Of a stretch of DNA of 60,642 nt, positions 1 through 6,831 are shown piece after piece; the stretch's first letter is position 1, and the number at the start of each line of letters is the position of its first letter. The translations under genes and the position numbers were made by a program. The stretch is from positions 1 through 60,642 of the forward strand of contig NZ_AYKT01000019.1 in NCBI RefSeq assembly GCF_000496575.1. The letters run 5' to 3'. Origin of the DNA: Geobacillus thermodenitrificans subsp. thermodenitrificans DSM 465. Its GTDB lineage: Bacteria > Bacillota > Bacilli > Bacillales > Anoxybacillaceae. The notes beneath the pieces are model-generated. The model searched no databases, was not told where the DNA came from, and was given only the letters and a program-made list of their open reading frames with translations.

Positions 1-1
1 A

Positions 2-389
2 GGAAAAGGTTTATTGCCGGGCGAAGGGAAAGTAGGAACTTACAAACAATTAATAAAACAAGGCAAAGCGTTTGATAACCTTACTCCACACCATATGCCA
101 TCTGCTGAAAAAAGCCGGTATAAAGCGAAATGATGGTGTTAGCATGAATATGGAACAACCACATCCTGGTACTGGGGGAAGACACCGTAGGACTTATACT
201 TATGGACTTTCTGGAGAAAAATTAAACGATTATTTAAATCTTAGCTACCGAGATGCACTAGCACATGATATTTGGGATGCTCGAAGAATTTATATGAAGG
301 ATGGGCTATACACTCCGAAAATAAGAAAAAGTTTAAGAGATGTAATTCAATTGAATAAGGAATTGTACCCAGAATTATTTAAGAAGTAA
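2..389 (+). pseudogene. C-terminal nuclease-like tail of a polymorphic toxin, frameshifted and cut by the window edge
   Basis: The reading frame enters from outside the window at base 2 and reads GKGLLPGEGKVGTY... to NLTPHHMPSAEK, then hits a TGA at 131-133. The protein continues one frame over from about base 120 with NDGVSMNMEQPHPGTGGRHR and runs to the TAA at 387-389. The two halves join naturally into one domain, so a single-base insertion or two-base deletion near 115-130 has broken the gene, unless it is a sequencing error. The His-His pair in LTPHHMPSA and the compact basic C-terminus resemble HNH/Endo VII-type nuclease tips of LXG, WapA or RHS-like toxins; this assignment is inferred from pattern. 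The immunity-type gene directly downstream supports it. The N-terminal delivery part is not visible. Confidence 0.6.
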
Positions 390-412
390 TTATTTATAAG
401 GAGGGAATATTT

Positions 413-874
413 TTGGATATTAAGTCGGAAATAAAAAAGGTATACGATAACCGTCTGCTTAAGACAGAAAAACAAGTGGAAGAATTTGAGCAAGCTTTAA
501 AAAATATATATGAATATGGTGAGGTTTCAATTATTAAAGATTTAATTTTAGCTTTTGATGATAATACTGAACACCATGAGGTAATGTTTAACTTGGTGCA
601 TACTATTGAGCATTTATATAAGAATAAAATAGAGGAAGGGTTAAAACTAATTGCTACTTCTGTGCCAACGGTTATAAGTTATGGGAGGGAATGGATAGAA
701 ATTTTACATTACAGAATATTAAATCACCCCCATGTGCGTACAATTTATGCAAAAGTTTTGGAGAATATCGACATCAAAACAAGAAATATTATTAAAGATT
801 TGTTAGGAGATATAAAGAAAGAAGATCCAGAATTGTTTGGTGAGTCAGTAGATGAGGTATTAGATAATATTTAA
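413..874 (+). CDS. Immunity protein, Imm30-like
   Basis: A 153-residue acidic, helix-rich cytoplasmic protein with no signal peptide or membrane segment. It starts at TTG 413, chosen because an excellent ribosome-binding site (AAGGAGGG, 400-407) sits just upstream and no better in-frame start exists. The pattern DLILAFDDNTEHHEVMFNLV followed by IEHLY is typical of the Imm30 family, which neutralises C-terminal toxin domains of polymorphic toxins. It begins 23 bases after the toxin tail ends, the classical toxin-immunity order. The gene is intact although the toxin is frameshifted, as expected if immunity is kept against sibling strains. Family membership is by pattern only. Confidence 0.7.
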   Translation: MDIKSEIKKVYDNRLLKTEKQVEEFEQALKNIYEYGEVSIIKDLILAFDDNTEHHEVMFNLVHTIEHLYKNKIEEGLKLIATSVPTVISYGREWIEILHYRILNHPHVRTIYAKVLENIDIKTRNIIKDLLGDIKKEDPELFGESVDEVLDNI

Positions 875-885
875 GAACTAATTAT

Positions 886-930
886 GAAAACCTTGATTGG
901 CAATATGCTTTTCAAGGGTTTTCTATTTTC
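886..930 (+). terminator. Rho-independent terminator after the immunity gene
   Basis: GAAAACCTTGA (886-896) pairs with TCAAGGGTTTTC (912-923) and is followed by a T-rich stretch. It lies 12 bases past the immunity stop codon. Confidence 0.7.
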
Positions 931-1194
931 AATCTAACAGCTATATCAAATAATAAAGTGTGTTTACGAGAGAATTTAAGTATGTTTTTTACCAACATTT
1001 TAATTCAGAGCTCATAATGGTTCACCTACAACGAGCTTGGCTGCAATGCATGGTAAAGCGACTAACGCCACGAATACCCTTCGAGTACACTTTAAAACAC
1101 GAGAGAACGCTTTCTCGTGGCGAGAAATAGGGTATAAACTTTTAACTTTTAACCGACTATGACAATAATAATAAACTGGCAAATTATTTTTGTA
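931..1194. other. Intergenic AT-rich stretch with one hairpin
   Basis: No convincing gene. A perfect 7-bp hairpin (CACGAGA 1098-1104 / TCTCGTG 1113-1119) is the only clear structure. An open frame on the minus strand (1012-1233) has no recognisable protein pattern or ribosome-binding site. Confidence 0.5.
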
Positions 1195-1224
1195 TTGTAT
1201 TTTCACTAGAGACGGTCGTATAAT
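1195..1224 (+). promoter_or_regulatory. Probable sigma-A promoter of the serine recombinase
   Basis: TTGTAT (1195-1200), an 18-bp spacer, and a consensus TATAAT (1219-1224). Transcription would start near 1231, about 55 bases before the TTG start codon. Confidence 0.6.
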
Positions 1225-1243
1225 ACTCGTCATTATTAAAAAG

Positions 1244-1271
1244 CGTTACATAAATTGTAATTTTTGTAACG
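1244..1271. promoter_or_regulatory. Inverted repeat between promoter and recombinase start, candidate operator
   Basis: CGTTACA (1244-1250) and TGTAACG (1265-1271) form a perfect 7-bp inverted repeat with a 14-bp AT-rich centre. It lies just downstream of the predicted start site and abuts the ribosome-binding site (GGGAGG, 1271-1276). It could be a repressor operator or a recombinase binding site; which one is not decidable here. Confidence 0.4.
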
Positions 1272-1284
1272 GGAGGGCGACACA

Positions 1285-2073
1285 TTGAACGTTGTCGGGT
1301 ATATACGAGTCTCAACGCAAGGACAAGCAAGAGATGGTTACAGCTTGAAATATCAAGAAGAGGAAATCAAAGCATATTGTGAGAAAAACGGCTGGAACTT
1401 GATCCATATTTTTAGAGATGAAGGCATTAGCGGGGCAAAAATGAATGAAGAAGCGTTCGAAGTAGACAGGGTGGGTTTACAGGAGATGTTGGCCCACCTT
1501 TCTTCTCTCCAAATTAAGTATGGCGTGGTGTTAAACACAAGCCGGTTGTGGCGCTCTGACATGGTGAGAGTGTTGATTCATCGAGAGTTACAGAAGTATG
1601 GGGTGGATATTAAAAGTATTGAACAGCCATCCTACAGTATCTACAAAAAAGACCCAAGCGATGTATTGGTCAATGGACTAATGGAGTTATTAGACCAATA
1701 TCAGCGATTGGAAATTGCTTTAAAACTAAAGAAAGGTCAGCATAAAAAAGCAAAAGAAGGAGGATATGCCGGAGGAAGGGTGATCTTTGGCTATACGAAA
1801 CCAAAAGGGGAAAAGGAACTCAAGGTACATCATGAACAAGCTAAAGTGGTCAAACGGGTCTTTGAACTAAAACGAAAACATCCTCAAGGGTCTTTAGCTC
1901 ACATTGCCAGGGTGTTAAATGATGAAGGGTACAAAACCGCTCAAGGAAAACCATTTACAAAAGTACAAGTAAAGCGAATTTTAGACCGAAAGAGCTTTTA
2001 TCAAGGGATGTATACCTACGGCCCCATACAAGCCCATGGCAAACACGAAGCCATTCTTTCAAACGTCACTTAA
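1285..2073 (+). CDS. Serine recombinase (resolvase/invertase family)
   Basis: A 262-residue site-specific DNA recombinase. The N-terminal resolvase domain opens with VVGYIRVSTQGQ, placing the nucleophilic serine at about residue 10, and continues with DEGISG and the arginine-bearing NTSRLWRSD. From about residue 165 a Recombinase-type DNA-binding domain follows (GGRVIFGYTKPKGEKELKVH, then IARVLNDEGY and VKRILDRKSFYQG). It starts at TTG 1285 behind GGGAGG. It is much shorter than phage integrases of 450 or more residues and lacks the zinc-ribbon and coiled-coil part. It is probably a self-contained small recombinase of an accessory element, although loss of a longer C-terminus cannot be excluded. 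It sits between the toxin-immunity pair and an insertion sequence. Confidence 0.85.
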   Translation: MNVVGYIRVSTQGQARDGYSLKYQEEEIKAYCEKNGWNLIHIFRDEGISGAKMNEEAFEVDRVGLQEMLAHLSSLQIKYGVVLNTSRLWRSDMVRVLIHRELQKYGVDIKSIEQPSYSIYKKDPSDVLVNGLMELLDQYQRLEIALKLKKGQHKKAKEGGYAGGRVIFGYTKPKGEKELKVHHEQAKVVKRVFELKRKHPQGSLAHIARVLNDEGYKTAQGKPFTKVQVKRILDRKSFYQGMYTYGPIQAHGKHEAILSNVT

Positions 2074-2265
2074 AAAATTCATGAGTTTTCTTATATATCG
2101 ATATAGATGATGCCTCCATGGACAGGCTGATGTACCAATGCGCACCGGAAGGTGAACGCTCGAACTAACGGATTGACCCCCTAAATTTGGACACATCCTA
2201 TCTTATTTTAGGTTATTCTCAAAATTTCTCGTTTTTTCTTGGCAAGAAGACAAAATCCTCTTGCC

Positions 2266-3192
2266 TTATACGCGAACTTCTTTGATGATTAACGATTCCG
2301 TTTGCGCTTTTTTGTGAAATTCATGCGGTGGAAGATCAAGAATACTCGAATGAATCCTTCGCTCGTTATAAAATTTCATGTACTCCATCACGGCTTGATA
2401 AGCTTCTTCATAGCTGTCAAACGCCATTCTTCCTAGACATTCCTCCTCCAGTAAACGATGAAACGCTTCCATATGCGCATTCATATTCGGCGTCCGTGGT
2501 GGAATCCGTTCATGTTCGATTCCAAATCGCTCACAGGCAGCTTCAAAGGCATGAGAAATAAATTGCGGGCCGTTGTCTGTCCGAATCACAGGTTTATTTG
2601 CCTGTTCAAATTGCTGACGCTTGAATAACGCTCTTTGAAGCGTCTTTACGGCATCGCTTCCTGAACAACTCAACCCAATATGGTAATCAATTACCGAACG
2701 GTCATACACATCGATGAGCGACAAAACAAGGAAAAAGCGTTCTTCTCCTTCGATATATCCATATTTCACATCCATTTCCCATAACTGATTCGAGCCTGTA
2801 ATAATGCGATTTCGAGCGTGTTTCTTCGGATATGGAATCCGTTTCTCTCGCTGCGGACGTAGCAAGTCCATCGCTTTACACAATCGATATACTTTTTTCT
2901 TACTGATCACAAGCTGATGGTCTCTTCTTAACTGAATGGTCAGCTTGTGATATCCGTAGGCAAATCCTTCTCCCATCACAAGCTCAGAGAGCCATTCTTG
3001 GATTTGTTCGTCTGGCACTTTTTCGCCAGTTGCCGTTAGAGAGCAGCCGGGTGTTGGACGTCCCCCATCTACTGTTTTCTTCTCGACTTTTCCGTTCTGC
3101 TGATAATAGTAGGTTGAGCGATTGATTTCTAGAATCTCCAATACTTTTGTAATCGGATATCCTTTCTTGATCCACTGCTCGGCTACTTCCAA
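2266..3192 (-). CDS. IS3-family transposase OrfB, DDE integrase domain
   Basis: This 308-residue frame carries the catalytic half of the transposase. It starts with a helix-turn-helix-like segment (ITKVLEILEINRSTYYYQQ) and an HTH_21 region. The rve-type DDE core follows: first Asp in LWEMDVKYGYIEG, second in VIRTDNGPQFISHAFE, and the Glu in TPNMNAHMEAFHRLLEEE. It ends with the usual FYNERRIHSSILDLPPHEF motif. It is most likely made as an OrfAB fusion by -1 frameshifting from orfA, so its own ATG may be little used. No inactivating change is visible. Confidence 0.9.
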   Translation of the reverse strand: MEVAEQWIKKGYPITKVLEILEINRSTYYYQQNGKVEKKTVDGGRPTPGCSLTATGEKVPDEQIQEWLSELVMGEGFAYGYHKLTIQLRRDHQLVISKKKVYRLCKAMDLLRPQREKRIPYPKKHARNRIITGSNQLWEMDVKYGYIEGEERFFLVLSLIDVYDRSVIDYHIGLSCSGSDAVKTLQRALFKRQQFEQANKPVIRTDNGPQFISHAFEAACERFGIEHERIPPRTPNMNAHMEAFHRLLEEECLGRMAFDSYEEAYQAVMEYMKFYNERRIHSSILDLPPHEFHKKAQTESLIIKEVRV

Positions 3193-3503
3193 TTTTTCAG
3201 TAAGTGAGGGTTCTTCTTTTTTATCAAATCACGCAAAATCGCGATTTCTAAATCTTTTTCCCCTAATAGCTTCTTGAGCTGCTCGTTTTCTTCCTCCAGC
3301 CGTTTGATTTCAGCTGAAGAGGGAGAGGAAACCATTTCTTGTCCTAGTTTTCCTTCTTCATATGCCTTCACCCATCTTTGCACAAGATTCGGGCTAAGCT
3401 CGTATCTTCTAGCTACCAATGCTTTATTTCCGACTTCTAATGCTTCTTTCACTACTTGTAGCTTAAATTCCTTCGAATGTTTTCTTCGTTTCATGTACAT
3501 CAA
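3183..3503 (-). CDS. IS3-family transposase OrfA
   Basis: A 106-residue protein with an N-terminal helix-turn-helix (KRRKHSKEFKLQVVKEALEV ... VARRYELSPNLVQRWVKAYE) and a C-terminal leucine-zipper coiled coil (IKRLEEENEQLKKLLGEKDL). It binds the terminal repeats and dimerises. It overlaps orfB and contains the slippery heptamer near its 3' end. The start is the second of two close ATGs; the region just upstream is the right inverted repeat. Confidence 0.88.
   Translation of the reverse strand: MMYMKRRKHSKEFKLQVVKEALEVGNKALVARRYELSPNLVQRWVKAYEEGKLGQEMVSSPSSAEIKRLEEENEQLKKLLGEKDLEIAILRDLIKKKNPHLLKNWK
3216..3222 (-). promoter_or_regulatory. Slippery heptamer A AAA AAG for programmed -1 frameshift
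   Basis: On the minus strand orfA reads ATA AAA AAG (Ile-Lys-Lys), a canonical X XXY YYZ site. Slipping back one base gives KKEEPSLTEKLEVAEQ, which flows directly into the orfB frame and yields an OrfAB fusion. Confidence 0.8.
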
Positions 3504-3574
3504 AAGCCCCCTTCATTTGGTCACTTCGATTATAAAAAACACCTTATCGAGTGTCCAAATTCATTAGGGGGCTA

Positions 3575-3689
3575 ATGAGATCTTATATTGGATAAACAGT
3601 TTGAATAAATGAAGATTTTTACTTTGAAGATAAATCACGATAATCAATAGTTGAACTGATACAAAACGTAAAGTCGATACATACTGTTT
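3575..3689. other. AT-rich spacer downstream of the IS, nothing recognised
   Basis: No open frame with a ribosome-binding site and no hairpin of note. Low GC content matches the accessory zone. Confidence 0.5.
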
Positions 3690-3718
3690 TTGAAGTTTGG
3701 ATTGACCTATTGTAAAAT
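3690..3718 (+). promoter_or_regulatory. Probable sigma-A promoter upstream of the VanZ-like gene
   Basis: TTGAAG (3690-3695), a 17-bp spacer and TAAAAT (3713-3718). This leaves a leader of about 150 bases before the ATG at 3879. Confidence 0.45.
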
Positions 3719-3878
3719 GAGAGTGCTCTTACAATTTAGAGAGATTCTCATACAAGGGCTATTTTATGCTCATCTAATTTTATCTAGCATCACGGGGATT
3801 ATATCTTATTTAATGAATGTAGCGGGATTGTTTAAAAGCTAACAGTAAAATTACGAAGGAAAACAGGATGAGTGGTAA

Positions 3879-4397
3879 ATGAAAAAAGTGATAAACATAA
3901 TTTGGAATATTAGTTTTATATTTTATTTATTAGCACTGGTCATGCTGTTGTTTGTAGGAGTTATGTTTGTGGGAGCTAGAGGGCATGTATGGACAGACTT
4001 ATCGTTAATCGAATATTTAAGGCGTTCTTCAAATTTCGTTCCATTTAAAACGATTAGTATATATATTAAGGCGATGTTTAACGGAAGTTTGAATATAAGT
4101 ATACCGATAAAAAACCTCTTGGGTAACTTAATTATGTTTTTACCAATGGGAATTTATCTGCCTTACTATATTAAAAAGATAAACAAGGTAGGTAGGTTTA
4201 CATTCTCGATGATTATATTGTTATTTGTGATTGAAGTAACACAATTAGTGACAAGAAGAGGAAGTTTTGATATTGATGATTTTATACTTAATATCGTAGG
4301 TGCTTGGATAGGTTTTATTATTTGGAAAACAAAAACCGTTCAGAGGTTACTTAAATTAGATGTTTCTTACTCTTCAGCTAAAGAGGGCTTTAGATGA
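3879..4397 (+). CDS. VanZ family membrane protein
   Basis: A 172-residue integral membrane protein with four to five hydrophobic segments (about residues 7-30, 65-90, 105-125, 135-155). The VanZ fold is recognisable from the motif GNLIMFLPMGIYLPYY, the segment IEVTQLVTRRGSFDIDDFIL and the closing NIVGAWIGFIIW. VanZ relatives are linked to low-level glycopeptide resistance or unknown envelope roles. The ribosome-binding site is weak (GGATG, 9-10 bases before ATG). Low GC and its position beside an IS suggest horizontal acquisition. Function beyond the family is not inferable. Confidence 0.85.
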   Translation: MKKVINIIWNISFIFYLLALVMLLFVGVMFVGARGHVWTDLSLIEYLRRSSNFVPFKTISIYIKAMFNGSLNISIPIKNLLGNLIMFLPMGIYLPYYIKKINKVGRFTFSMIILLFVIEVTQLVTRRGSFDIDDFILNIVGAWIGFIIWKTKTVQRLLKLDVSYSSAKEGFR

Positions 4398-4416
4398 ATA
4401 AGACTAAACTCAGATA

Positions 4417-4450
4417 CAGAACTTCCGGTTGATTGGAAGTTCTGCTTTTT
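4417..4450 (+). terminator. Rho-independent terminator of the VanZ-like gene
   Basis: CAGAACTTCC (4417-4426) pairs perfectly with GGAAGTTCTG (4435-4444), followed by CTTTTTT. Confidence 0.9.
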
Positions 4451-4524
4451 TATATAAAATCAGCAATAAACTTTAACAGAGCCTATTCTAAAATAAAACA
4501 GCGCTTATTCCCTACACTGCTTAA

Positions 4525-4692
4525 ACATCTAACAAGGCCGAAGAATTGGTTTATCGAATCGTCGAAAAAACGCTACTCACCAGAGTTAGGGAGATGGATG
4601 ATGTATCTGCTCTTGTTCACTCGATCCTGCTTTTGTTCCACCATGATGAGATGGAATCAGTTGATTCAATGCGGTGGGGAAACTGTGTATGA
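4525..4692 (+). pseudogene. Unidentified gene remnant ending directly before a terminator
   Basis: An open stretch of 55 codons without a start codon or ribosome-binding site. It reads NKAEELVYRIVEKTLL, then REMDDVSALVHSILLLFHHD and ends at TGA 4690-4692. The frame has a stop at 4522-4524, and the stretch ends one base before a long terminator hairpin, which looks like the 3' end of a former gene. I do not recognise the family. A different open frame over the same bases (4433-4699) has no protein-like features. Confidence 0.35.
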
Positions 4693-4764
4693 GACATGAA
4701 CCTCCTTTCAGGTAGTTAACAGCACGTTGATGTTAACTAAGGAGTTTGGTTCATGTCTTTTTAT
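4693..4764 (+). terminator. Long imperfect hairpin with T-run
   Basis: GACATGAAC at the left pairs with GTTCATGTC at the right (ending 4757). Inner arms are CTCCTT/AAGGAG and GTTAAC/GTTAAC, and TTTTTATTT follows. It would act as a terminator for the remnant upstream; the length (over 60 bases) is also compatible with a small palindromic repeat. Confidence 0.6.
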
Positions 4765-5024
4765 TTGTCTGATTGTAAGTTTGCTTATCTGGGGAGTGTG
4801 GCCTTCGATATGTGCATATGACAGGTTTACGGCATTTTTATTTGGACAGTAGTTTAGCCACAGGCTGGGCTGTGTGGGTGATGGCGCATCTACCAATGCT
4901 CACATTCTTTTTTCTGCTCCATCAAACGAAAAATACGCCTCGAGTCGTAGTCAAAATATATCTTCGGAACATGATGGGAGGCAGGGAGTGTGCGGTACGA
5001 TAGAAAGCGAAGGGAGGCGAAAGG
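4765..5024 (+). promoter_or_regulatory. Upstream region of liaI, possible LiaR site
   Basis: No gene seen. CGAGTCGTAGTC at 4941-4952 carries two GTC half-elements and lies about 70 bases before liaI, where a LiaR operator would be expected, but I cannot confirm it against a consensus. TATATC (4957-4962) or TACGAT (5003-5008) could be the -10 element. AGGGAGGCGAAAGG before ATG 5025 supplies the ribosome-binding site. Confidence 0.3.
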
Positions 5025-5381
5025 ATGGCAAAAAAGATCGGGTTGTTCATTGCCGGCGCGGCCGCGTTGATGGTGCTCTTGTTTCACCTCGGGCCGCTTG
5101 TCGGATTGGCGATCACGCTGGCGATCTTGTACTATGCGTTCAAAAAGTATTTGAAAGCTCCATCGACGTTTGGAAAAATCGCATGGGCGTTGATTGGCTG
5201 TGCGGCGTTAGTTATCAGCGTTTCGAATGTGCCGGCGCTGATTGCGCTTGTCGCGGCATATGTCTTGTATGTCGTGTATAAAAAATGGAACAGTGCGAAA
5301 GGTGAGCGTACCGTTCCAGGAACCGATGACCCGTTTGTCAATTTTGAAAAACAATGGGCTGAGCTGCAAAAGCATCATTAA
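5025..5381 (+). CDS. liaI: LiaI-like small membrane protein
   Basis: A 118-residue protein with two hydrophobic blocks (about residues 5-40 and 50-85) and a short polar C-terminal tail. In Bacillus, LiaI is the membrane anchor that recruits the phage-shock-like protein LiaH during cell-wall stress. The call rests on being first in a complete liaIHFSR gene order and on the small membrane-protein architecture. The start ATG lies behind AGGGAGG. It is 27 bases upstream of liaH and surely cotranscribed. Confidence 0.85.
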   Translation: MAKKIGLFIAGAAALMVLLFHLGPLVGLAITLAILYYAFKKYLKAPSTFGKIAWALIGCAALVISVSNVPALIALVAAYVLYVVYKKWNSAKGERTVPGTDDPFVNFEKQWAELQKHH

Positions 5382-5408
5382 TCATATGGATGGAAAAGGA
5401 GTGGATCA

Positions 5409-6035
5409 ATGATGGGATTGTTCTCACGTTTGAAAACGATCATTGAGGCTGATCTTCATGAATGGCTCGATGAAAAAGAAAAGAAAAATCCAATTGCGTT
5501 ACTCAATCATTATTTGCGCCAATGTGAGCAGGAAGTTGAGCGGGTACGGCAGTTGCTTGAGCGCCAATATGTGTTGAAAGAGAAGTTTGCCCGCGAACAT
5601 CACGAGGCAGAACAGATGGCGGAAAAGCGGGCCAAGCAGGCGGAGGTAGCCGAACGAGCTGGAGAAGAGGGATTGGCCGAGTTTGCGCGGCGTGAGCAGG
5701 CGCAATATACCGAACGGGCGGCCCGCTTAAAGCAACTGCTCGAACAAGCAAGCCACGAGCTGTTTGAGTTGGAAGCGAAATATGAGGACATGAAGCATAA
5801 GCTGAAGGATATGCAGATGCGGCGTATGGAGTTGATGGGGCGCGAAAATGCGGCGCGGGCACATTACCGGATTCATCGGGTGATCAATGGGGACACCGGT
5901 CCTGCTCAGGCAGCGTTTGCGGATGCTGAAGTTTATCTTGATCGCCTTGAACGGCAAGTCCAGTCCGATTATTATCGGAACACGATCGATGCGCGCATCG
6001 CTCAGTTAGAAAAGCAGTTGCAAGAAGGGAAATAA
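5409..6035 (+). CDS. liaH: LiaH, PspA/IM30 family membrane-stress protein
   Basis: A 208-residue almost entirely coiled-coil protein, the usual PspA/IM30 length. It begins MMGLFSRLKTIIEADLHEWL, the amphipathic N-terminal helix of the family, and continues with long heptad-rich helices (KEKKNPIALLNHYLRQCEQE to YEDMKHKLKDMQ). It forms large oligomers that bind and protect the cytoplasmic membrane. Start ATG 5409 was chosen over 5412 because AAGGAG lies 7 bases upstream. A terminator-like hairpin follows it, so it is probably made in excess over liaFSR. Confidence 0.9.
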   Translation: MMGLFSRLKTIIEADLHEWLDEKEKKNPIALLNHYLRQCEQEVERVRQLLERQYVLKEKFAREHHEAEQMAEKRAKQAEVAERAGEEGLAEFARREQAQYTERAARLKQLLEQASHELFELEAKYEDMKHKLKDMQMRRMELMGRENAARAHYRIHRVINGDTGPAQAAFADAEVYLDRLERQVQSDYYRNTIDARIAQLEKQLQEGK

Positions 6036-6046
6036 CCGGATATGCT

Positions 6047-6073
6047 AAAGGCGTACATAGTTACGCCTTTTTC
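6047..6073 (+). terminator. Intra-operon terminator between liaH and liaF
   Basis: AAAGGCGTA (6047-6055) pairs with TACGCCTTT (6062-6070), followed by a short T-run. It probably allows partial readthrough, giving high liaIH and low liaFSR expression. Confidence 0.75.
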
Positions 6074-6099
6074 ATTTTGGACAACAGGGGGCTCCCCAC

Positions 6100-6831
6100 A
6101 TGCTTGATCAGCAGAAGAAAACCGATTATGTCAGCTGGGCTGTCTTGCTCATCTTTTTGCTTTTTGTTGTCGAAATTGCATTTTTCCATCCTGGGTTGCT
6201 GTTTTCCATCGGATTAGCGATCGCTTTGCTTTATATCGGAAAACAGTCATGGCCACGCAAACGGGGGAAAGTGCTTTTTTGGATCGGTGGCATTAGCCTT
6301 GTGTTTCATGTGTTTACGATGGTGACGGCCCGGTTGGTCATTGTTGCTGGCTTATTTTATGTTCTGTGGAAATTCTTTCAATCCAAGCAGCAACCGACTG
6401 TCATTCGGCCAGTCATCATTGAAGCGAAGGACAGTCAAGGGGAAGTCATCGACCGAAAGCCGCTGTTTCATAATGTGCTGTTTGGACGGCAAACGACTCC
6501 CGAACATGTGTATGAATGGGATGATGTGAATATTCAAACCGGCATTGGCGATACGGTGATCGATGTCAGTAACACCGTCTTGCCAAAGGGAGAAGCAGTC
6601 ATTGTTGTGCGCGGCTTGATCGGTCATGTGCGCGTGCTTGTCCCGTATGAAGTAGAGACAAAGGTCGTCCATTCAGCTATCTTTGGTGGGGGAACAGTGT
6701 TTGGGCAAGAAGCAAGGCATTTGCTTAACCAAACGCTCATTTATCAAACCCCTTCATATCAAGCGGCCGAGAGAAAACTGAAAATTGTCACCTCACTGAT
6801 GATTGGTCACCTTGAGGTGAAGCGGTTATGA
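6100..6831 (+). CDS. liaF: LiaF, negative regulator of the LiaRS two-component system
   Basis: A 243-residue membrane protein with four hydrophobic segments in the first 90 residues (SWAVLLIFLLFVVEIAFF, LFSIGLAIALLYIG and two more). A soluble C-terminal DUF2154-type beta domain follows (IQTGIGDTVIDVSNTVLPKG, then GLIGHVRVLVPYEVE). LiaF keeps LiaS in its phosphatase state without envelope stress. The stop overlaps the liaS start (ATGA), which indicates translational coupling. The ATG lies behind a G-rich site (GGGGGCTCC). Confidence 0.88.
   Translation: MLDQQKKTDYVSWAVLLIFLLFVVEIAFFHPGLLFSIGLAIALLYIGKQSWPRKRGKVLFWIGGISLVFHVFTMVTARLVIVAGLFYVLWKFFQSKQQPTVIRPVIIEAKDSQGEVIDRKPLFHNVLFGRQTTPEHVYEWDDVNIQTGIGDTVIDVSNTVLPKGEAVIVVRGLIGHVRVLVPYEVETKVVHSAIFGGGTVFGQEARHLLNQTLIYQTPSYQAAERKLKIVTSLMIGHLEVKRL

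Larger units (their letters stand above)
2174..3574 (-). mobile_element. IS3-family insertion sequence, about 1.4 kb, apparently complete
   Basis: The imperfect terminal inverted repeats are TGACCCCCTAAATTTGGACAC at the left (2174-2194, extending the repeat core) and, read on the minus strand from 3574, TAGCCCCCTAATGAATTTGG and then ACAC. The right copy has 3 extra bases. Between them lie orfA and orfB on the minus strand, in the IS3 arrangement with a 10-base overlap and an A6G slippery site. I could not find a convincing 3-4 bp target duplication at these boundaries, so the exact ends may be off by a base or two, or the copy is old. Confidence 0.85.

Noticed and set aside
1012-1233. Minus-strand open frame of 73 codons
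   Set aside because: No ribosome-binding site, biased residue make-up and overlap with the recombinase promoter.
4874-5281. Open frame overlapping liaI
   Set aside because: A shadow in another frame of liaI, with a Gly/Arg/Cys-rich sequence typical of an out-of-frame GC-rich gene.
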